Source: Asterionellopsis glacialis (Eukaryota > Bacillariophyta > Plagiogrammaphyceae > Rhaphoneidales > Asterionellopsidaceae). From it: DNA of 12,506 bases. The DNA lies in NCBI GenBank assembly GCA_014885115.2, contig WKLE02001954.1:1-12506 (forward strand), given 5' to 3'. Shown here in pieces: positions 8,534 to 12,506 of this stretch. The notes under the pieces were generated by a model. That model saw only the letters and a list, made by a program, of their open reading frames with translations, searched no databases and was not told the DNA's origin. The translations under genes and the position numbers were made by a program. Position 1 is the first letter of the stretch. Each line of letters opens with the position of its first letter.

Positions 8534-8548
8534 CTGGCTAGCATTATT
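8523..8548. repeat. near-palindrome family, copy A
   Basis: Arms AATGATGCTAGC and GCTAGCATTATT pair at 11 of 12 positions around a central TG. Same layout as copies at 8579 and 10966. Confidence 0.8.
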
Positions 8549-8578
8549 TTTGACTCCATGCAAACTAATACAGCACAA

Positions 8579-8604
8579 AATGACACTAACTGGTTAGTGT
8601 TATT
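8579..8604. repeat. near-palindrome family, copy B
   Basis: Arms AATGACACTAAC and GTTAGTGTTATT pair at 11 of 12 positions around TG, with the mismatch at the same arm position as copy A. Arm bases differ from copy A but pairing is kept, which looks like compensatory change. Confidence 0.8.
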
Positions 8605-8945
8605 TTTCCTCCTCTAGTAATTACAGGTAGAAAGAAAAATAAAATACACCCAAGAGTTCCTGGTATATGTGCACATGGAAAACCTGTACAATAAGTAGTC
8701 TACTAATTTCAATGGAGCACTACCAATTTTGAAGTAGAGTAATAATCACCAGTACTTGTTCTGTACAAGAAGGTCCTAGACTGAAAATTTGAGGAAATTA
8801 CATCCCAAAATTATTTTTTTTAATGTTCTCTGATGGTACAGTACTACTATTTATGGATCCTAAAATAATTCCTGAAAAGAACTGAATAAACCTTGCACAT
8901 CCTGATGTTTCCCCATAAGTATCTGTACTGGTACTGAATCCTTGT
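8605..8945. other. AT-rich stretch 3' of the nuclease pseudogene, no gene seen
   Basis: No open frame with recognisable content. The minus-strand frame at 8798-9028 overlaps the end of the pseudogene in the wrong frame and then runs through AT-rich DNA. The region probably includes the old 3' UTR of the nuclease gene. Confidence 0.5.
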
Positions 8946-10157
8946 TCAAGAAGAATCCTCATCTTCATCATCTGAACCATTATCCGCATTTGTTTTGTTC
9001 TTTGAAACAATTTGACAGACTGTCCCATACCCTTTCATGGCAAATCTGGTGATAAGACCTTACACCATACTCTGTCTTAAACAAAAAGCGATCTTGATCA
9101 TCCAATCTTGGTTGCCCATGTATCATCATGACAGTTTTTACTTTGAAACTACTGGCTTCATGCTATAATAGATTACTGCAATCTTTGTCATAACAAAGAA
9201 AACAAGGACAAGAACAAAAATGGTAATCATATGTTGATATTTTGCAACACAAAGAACATTTCCCTTGCTCTAAATCTGTCATCGTCCTAATATATATTTT
9301 ATTCCTGTTTGTTTTCTTCAATGATGAATACGCAATTCAAGGTACTCAGATGATCTAACACTATGTACATTCATTAATTCAGATTGAGATCTGATGGGTT
9401 GATACTTTTTTGCTGTACCACCATAGATTGCTGTTGGGAAAATTGACACAGTTTAGGAGGGGGGCAATGATGATATGAATGATGGTAGTGTCATGGTGAT
9501 GGTGAGGTTGGTGGAACAAGTTCATTCCTCTCTCTTGAATGTCTTTCCTCCGATGCTTCCTTGACTTGAACTAAAAAAAATCACACAAATAATGCAATCA
9601 CTTGTGAAAGGTCCACCAATTATTGACAGCATGCCTATAGTTATATAGTGTCTCATAACAATCAACATCCTTGGAGATCAGCATCTGAAGTTCTCTATTG
9701 AAAGCAACACCACCATAGTGCATTAGAATCCTACTTGTGTAGCAGTTGTTTGTGGATTTCAAATTACAAGATTCTTTCAATCAAAATTGATAAGTTTTGT
9801 GATGGTATCACCCCTTTCTTAACATGCATTCCATAGAGAATGTTGTTGAGGGATGAGATGGTCACAAGGAGGCAATGGGAAAGCTATTTGAGCCACTTGT
9901 GGAGAATAATTTATTGCTCTCCATAGTTTGAAAAGGTTTTGAATTGATGCTTCATCTGCTTTTTAAGATGACATCTCATTTGATTATTCTAAAATCAGCA
10001 TGATGTCATCCACTGGGACACTCTTAAGGTATCCATCAGCCCAAGAAAGGTATTTATTCTATAGAAACTCAACAATCATGTCTCCATAAGCATCCAACAG
10101 TTCAGGAGAATAGTCAGCAATAATCCCGTGTATTAAATGTTTTCTATTGCCAACCAA

Positions 10158-10252
10158 CAATATTCCTGTTGATGAACTTCAAGTAAAAACATAGTATAAC
10201 AACTTTAGATCTTATTCCTGTTGAACTGTGAGTAAAAATGTGGTGTAACAAC
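10158..10252 (-). repeat. imperfect internal duplication after the nuclease core
   Basis: Two diverged copies of roughly 45 bp lie side by side, both containing TATTCCTGTTGA.GAAC-like sequence followed by A-rich sequence and TAACAAC on the plus strand. On the minus strand they give related peptides (FYSQFNRN and FYLKFINRN, in one frame). Confidence 0.55.
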
Positions 10253-10290
10253 TCTCTGAGAGAAATGTTACTTCTCTCAGAGAGAAATGT
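10253..10290 (-). repeat. in-frame 21-bp duplication with palindromic CTCTCTGAGAGA core
   Basis: CTCTGAGAGAAATGTTACT and CTCTCAGAGAGAAATGTATG lie in tandem with a period of about 21 bp. The duplication keeps the frame and gives FLSER and ISLRE on the minus strand. Confidence 0.55.
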
Positions 10291-10965
10291 ATGCACTGAT
10301 ATTCTTGCCTTTACCTCAATAGAAATCTTCTCCTCTTCATTTGTAATAATGAGCTCATCTGGTGAATCTTTTAGGTAAGATCTTTCTTGATGCATTACAA
10401 TTCCTGTTGTATCAATCAATTTTGTCTCACAATACCTTCTTGCCATCCTCTAGCTTGATTAAAAAATGCTTTGATGAAGACCTCCTCTAGTTCATGTCCC
10501 AACCTTATATACTGTAAGTTTCCTTCAACATTACCTTTCTTTTGTGGTTTCATAGAAGTAACCTTCAAAAGTGCAAGCATCACAGGATCAGGAGTTGATA
10601 ATGAAGATTTGTTCATTGTTATTAGAAACATGGGACCCTAAAATTTTTTGTAGCTGTTGTTTTGGATTTGTACCTGATCTAAAAGAGATGTTATGTTCCT
10701 TTGCAAACTCTTCATTTCAGGTAACTTCATGAACACAAATGGGCATTCATTTAGAGGTCAATTGACCTATTGTGTAATATTCTTCTTGACTACAGCAACC
10801 ATCTTTTGAACTTCCTTATGAATATGAATTAGCTTAGCTTTAAATTCATTTTGTTCAGGAATGTTATCTTTGAATTCAGATTTTTTGTCAGAGGCTACCT
10901 CTTCATCTATATTTTACTTCAGTGTTATTCCTAACAATAAACTACATGCTTCCATATCAAGGGCA

Positions 10966-10995
10966 AAAATGATGCTAACTGGATAGCATCATTTT
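10966..10995. repeat. near-palindrome family, copy C
   Basis: Arms AAAATGATGCTAAC and GATAGCATCATTTT pair at 13 of 14 positions around TG. It lies 10 bp upstream of the nuclease pseudogene's start codon, while copies A and B lie beyond its 3' end. Confidence 0.8.
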
Positions 10996-11211
10996 GTATT
11001 TCCCTCAGAATTTCTGATCATGGACATTTGTGCACAATCTCTCTTGCCATTACATGGAAAAAAAAAAAAATCATAAAACCAACCTATGCGGACTTTTGGT
11101 TGAATTTTTGTGATATGTTATATCTAATTTACTTAGGGAATGCACCAACCAGGAGACTTGACACAGATATAGCAAAAACTAAAACAAAGTCTAATATTTG
11201 ACCTAGCTAGG
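10996..11211. other. short AT-rich spacer, no gene seen
   Basis: Contains an A13 run near 11059-11071 and ends with CTAATATTTGACCTAGCTAG, which could be a branch site and 3' splice site for the fragment starting at 11212. Confidence 0.4.
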
Positions 11212-11434
11212 TGGAGCAATTCAGCTGGAGGAACTGTGGCAATTTTTCAGTCATTTGGCGCTGCTGGACTTGGTGTTGCTGGGACAGCTGCGTCCATATC
11301 TGCAGGTGCAGTTGTTGGAGCTGCGGGAATTCTGCATTGCAGCTGCCACGTCAAATAAAGGATCAAAGGGAGAGAGTACCATTACTGCGGAAGATGATCA
11401 GAACAGACCCTTCTGTAATTGGAAGTTTTGGTGA
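11212..11434 (+). pseudogene. IFI6/IFI27 (ISG12)-like protein fragment with one frameshift
   Basis: Frame 1 from 11212 reads GGTVAIFQSFGAAGLGVAG and continues as an Ala/Gly-rich hydrophobic stretch (TAASISAGAVVGAAG). This matches the ISG12 family pattern of small membrane proteins known from animals and also present in microbial eukaryotes. Frame 1 stops near 11358 (TAA), but the neighbouring frame from about 11340 continues AATSNKGSKGESTITAEDD and ends NRPFCNWKFW at TGA 11432-11434, so one extra base near 11330-11340 separates the two parts. No start codon is visible; an upstream exon may join at the acceptor AG just before 11211, or the 5' part may be lost. In animals the family sits in mitochondrial or ER membranes; its role in algae is unknown to me. 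Confidence 0.6.
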
Positions 11435-11854
11435 TGTCTGCCAACCTGTTTCCTTCTTTTGTGTGAACTTATAGTTTGTCCGTATTTGGAATTCGTATAA
11501 GATATTATATCATTTCTATTCTTCCGTTCCTTTGCGTACTGCATGCACTTCATTCGCCCGTGCGTGCATGTTGGACCCCACCCGCATCCATCTCTATGAG
11601 TTGTCCACTCGACAACTGCTGGAAAAAAACGTTTCAGGCCCGAACTTTCTGGGGATACTCCGTACTGTTCAATCTTTCCAACGAAAATAAACGTGTGAGG
11701 AAGGAAACGATAGACCTACAAAAAATTCTAAAGTTCATTAAGTATTACAGTCTCTTTCTTTCTTTTTGTTTTTTCATTTTATGTTCATTCTTTTTGCGAT
11801 ACTATTGTTATATTATACTGTACTCCCAGGAGGAGATAGAGGAGCATTATCATG
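11435..11854. other. intergenic spacer, no gene seen
   Basis: This lies downstream of both the ISG12-like fragment and the convergent minus-strand gene, so it should hold both 3' UTRs. The plus-strand open frame crossing it (11476-12108) is composed of Phe/Leu/Ile/Tyr runs from T-rich DNA and of antisense to the gene at 11855-12136. TGCATGCA-type sequence occurs twice near 11540-11570. Confidence 0.6.
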
Positions 11855-12269
11855 CTATTTTCCCATTATATCTTGACGTATTTCTTTTCCAAAGGCCGAG
11901 AAAAATCCTGGAACTCCTTGTAAAGGTGGTTTCGGTGGACCTGCTGCATTGGCTGTTGTTGTCGACGATGCTGCATTCTGTTTCGCTACTTGTTCATTTG
12001 CCATTTTGGCGAAATCATCGAGTGTACCATTCATTTGTTCTGTACCTTTTGCTTTTAAATCTTGTACAGTTGTATGTGTTCGTAATGCAAAACGTTGAAA
12101 TGTTTTAGATTCAGCTAATCCCTTCACAATAACTTCCTAAACGGGGAAGGAAAGCAAATACTCCAAAGTGAGGATAAAACATCGTTGTATGATATCATGC
12201 GGTTAAGGGGAACCCCACAAAACTTACATTGGCAATGTAATTTGCAATCCTTTGAATAAATTGATTCAT
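11855..12269 (-). CDS. conserved-looking 107-residue protein, two exons, unknown function
   Basis: Exon 1 (12269-12228, 14 codons) encodes MNQFIQRIANYIAN. The intron (12137-12227, 91 bp) has donor AAT|GTAAGT and acceptor TTTAG|GAA, phase 0. Exon 2 (12136-11855) begins EVIVKGLAESKTFQRFALRT, passes through an amphipathic helical stretch and an Ala/Thr/Pro linker, and ends FFSAFGKEIRQDIMGK at TAG. The first ATG of exon 1 is used because it directly follows AAAA and the spliced frame is open throughout. There is no clear signal peptide or membrane segment. The N-terminal amphipathic helix and KTFQRFA motif make a mitochondrial or peripheral membrane role conceivable, but that is speculation. This is the cleanest gene in the window: no lesions, canonical splice sites and a compact size. 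I do not recognise the family. Confidence 0.85.
12137..12227 (-). other. 91-bp spliceosomal intron
   Basis: Canonical GTAAGT donor and pyrimidine-rich CCTTCCCCGTTTAG acceptor. The length is typical of diatom introns. Removal joins an ATG-bearing 14-codon exon to the open frame in phase 0. Confidence 0.85.
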
Positions 12270-12506
12270 TTTTAGTTTGCGTGTATGTGTGTTGTGGAAG
12301 GTTAGAATGGAAAGAAAGAAGAAAACACTAGAATGAAATAATCAAGGAATTTCTTCTTCTAAAAAATGGCTTTGGAGCCACGATCGAAAGGTATCAGAGA
12401 ATGATTGTTAGGACTCTCTCTAGTAGAGACGTTGTCGTTGAGGCAACAGGTCGGACGCAGTTGAAAGTTCTCGAGACAGGGCGGAAAAGAGAAAACTGCG
12501 GGAATG
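12270..12506 (-). promoter_or_regulatory. upstream region of the 107-residue gene
   Basis: The sequence between the start codon and the window edge holds no gene. It is purine-rich on the plus strand (12300-12350), so pyrimidine-rich in the sense direction of the gene, as often seen near diatom transcription starts. No defined element could be assigned. Confidence 0.35.

Larger units (their letters stand above)
8946..10955 (-). pseudogene. YqaJ-like PD-(D/E)XK nuclease with C-terminal Cys-rich cluster, heavily mutated
   Basis: Minus strand, in order: ATG at 10955 and MEACSLLLGITLK, an in-frame TAA, then a charged helix (EFKAKLIHIHKEVQKMV). Near 10520 comes LQYIRLGHELEEVFIKAF. The nuclease core is KDSPDELI with Asp at 10359-10357 and IEVKAR with Glu 10317-10315 and Lys 10311-10309, the PD-(D/E)XK pattern of YqaJ-like recombination exonucleases. 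Then LLDAYGDMIVEFL and LFKLWRAINYSPQVAQIAF (to 9821), CYETLYNYRHAVNNWWTFHK (to 9601), KKYQPIRSQSELMNVHS (near 9390), and a Cys-rich cluster KCSLCCK ... HFCSCPCFLCYDKDC (9257-9180). RFLFKTEYGVRSYHQICHE and an acidic tail follow, ending at TGA 8946-8948. At least five frame changes and several stops interrupt about 650 residues. A short intron at about 9567-9602 would explain one break at most. The nuclease call is well supported; the full architecture is, I think, a repeated diatom family, possibly transposon-borne. The Cys cluster also recalls piggyBac C-termini. Confidence 0.65.

Noticed and set aside
11476..12108. Long plus-strand open frame of 210 codons
   Set aside because: Its right third is antisense to a spliced gene with good coding features; the rest is T-rich spacer giving Phe/Leu/Tyr runs.

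Overview
The window looks like nuclear DNA from a eukaryote, most likely a diatom or close stramenopile relative. Genes are sparse and carry short GT-AG introns, there are no bacterial-style operons, and the long spaces between genes are full of decayed transposable elements. The retroelement protein has the domain order and residue signatures I associate with diatom non-LTR (LINE-type) elements. The species call is inference; no marker gene is present.

Layout. (1) 1-950, minus: a single-pass membrane protein with a Thr/Pro-repeat stalk, running off the left edge through a probable short intron. (2) 951-1717: intergenic DNA with a small inverted repeat. (3) 1718-~3270, plus: a broken, visibly more GC-rich ORF with a coiled coil, probably a retroelement ORF1/gag-like protein. 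(4) ~3265-5369, minus: a pseudogene with an endonuclease/exonuclease/phosphatase (EEP) domain followed by the start of a reverse transcriptase (RT), running tail-to-tail into the ORF1-like gene. (5) 5362-5806, plus: a possible two-exon gene remnant. (6) 5822-8533: a nested stack. Two 35-bp repeats, once adjacent, were split at TAA by a TIR element (6753-8495). That element later received a 5'-truncated LINE copy (7249-8153, perfect 18-bp target duplication), and a second TIR element (5857-6749) landed on its left TAA. (7) 8523-10995: a heavily mutated minus-strand pseudogene for a PD-(D/E)XK (YqaJ-like) nuclease with a C-terminal Cys-rich cluster, bracketed by three related near-palindromes. 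(8) 11212-11434, plus: a fragment resembling the IFI6/IFI27 (ISG12) family, with one frameshift. (9) 11855-12269, minus: an intact-looking two-exon gene for a 107-residue protein, with its upstream region reaching the right edge.

Only the two edge genes look functional. The interior is a graveyard of mobile DNA in which insertion order can be read. No joint pathway is evident. The most informative observations are the rebuildable empty site at 5856/8499 and the nuclease pseudogene flanked by matching hairpins.
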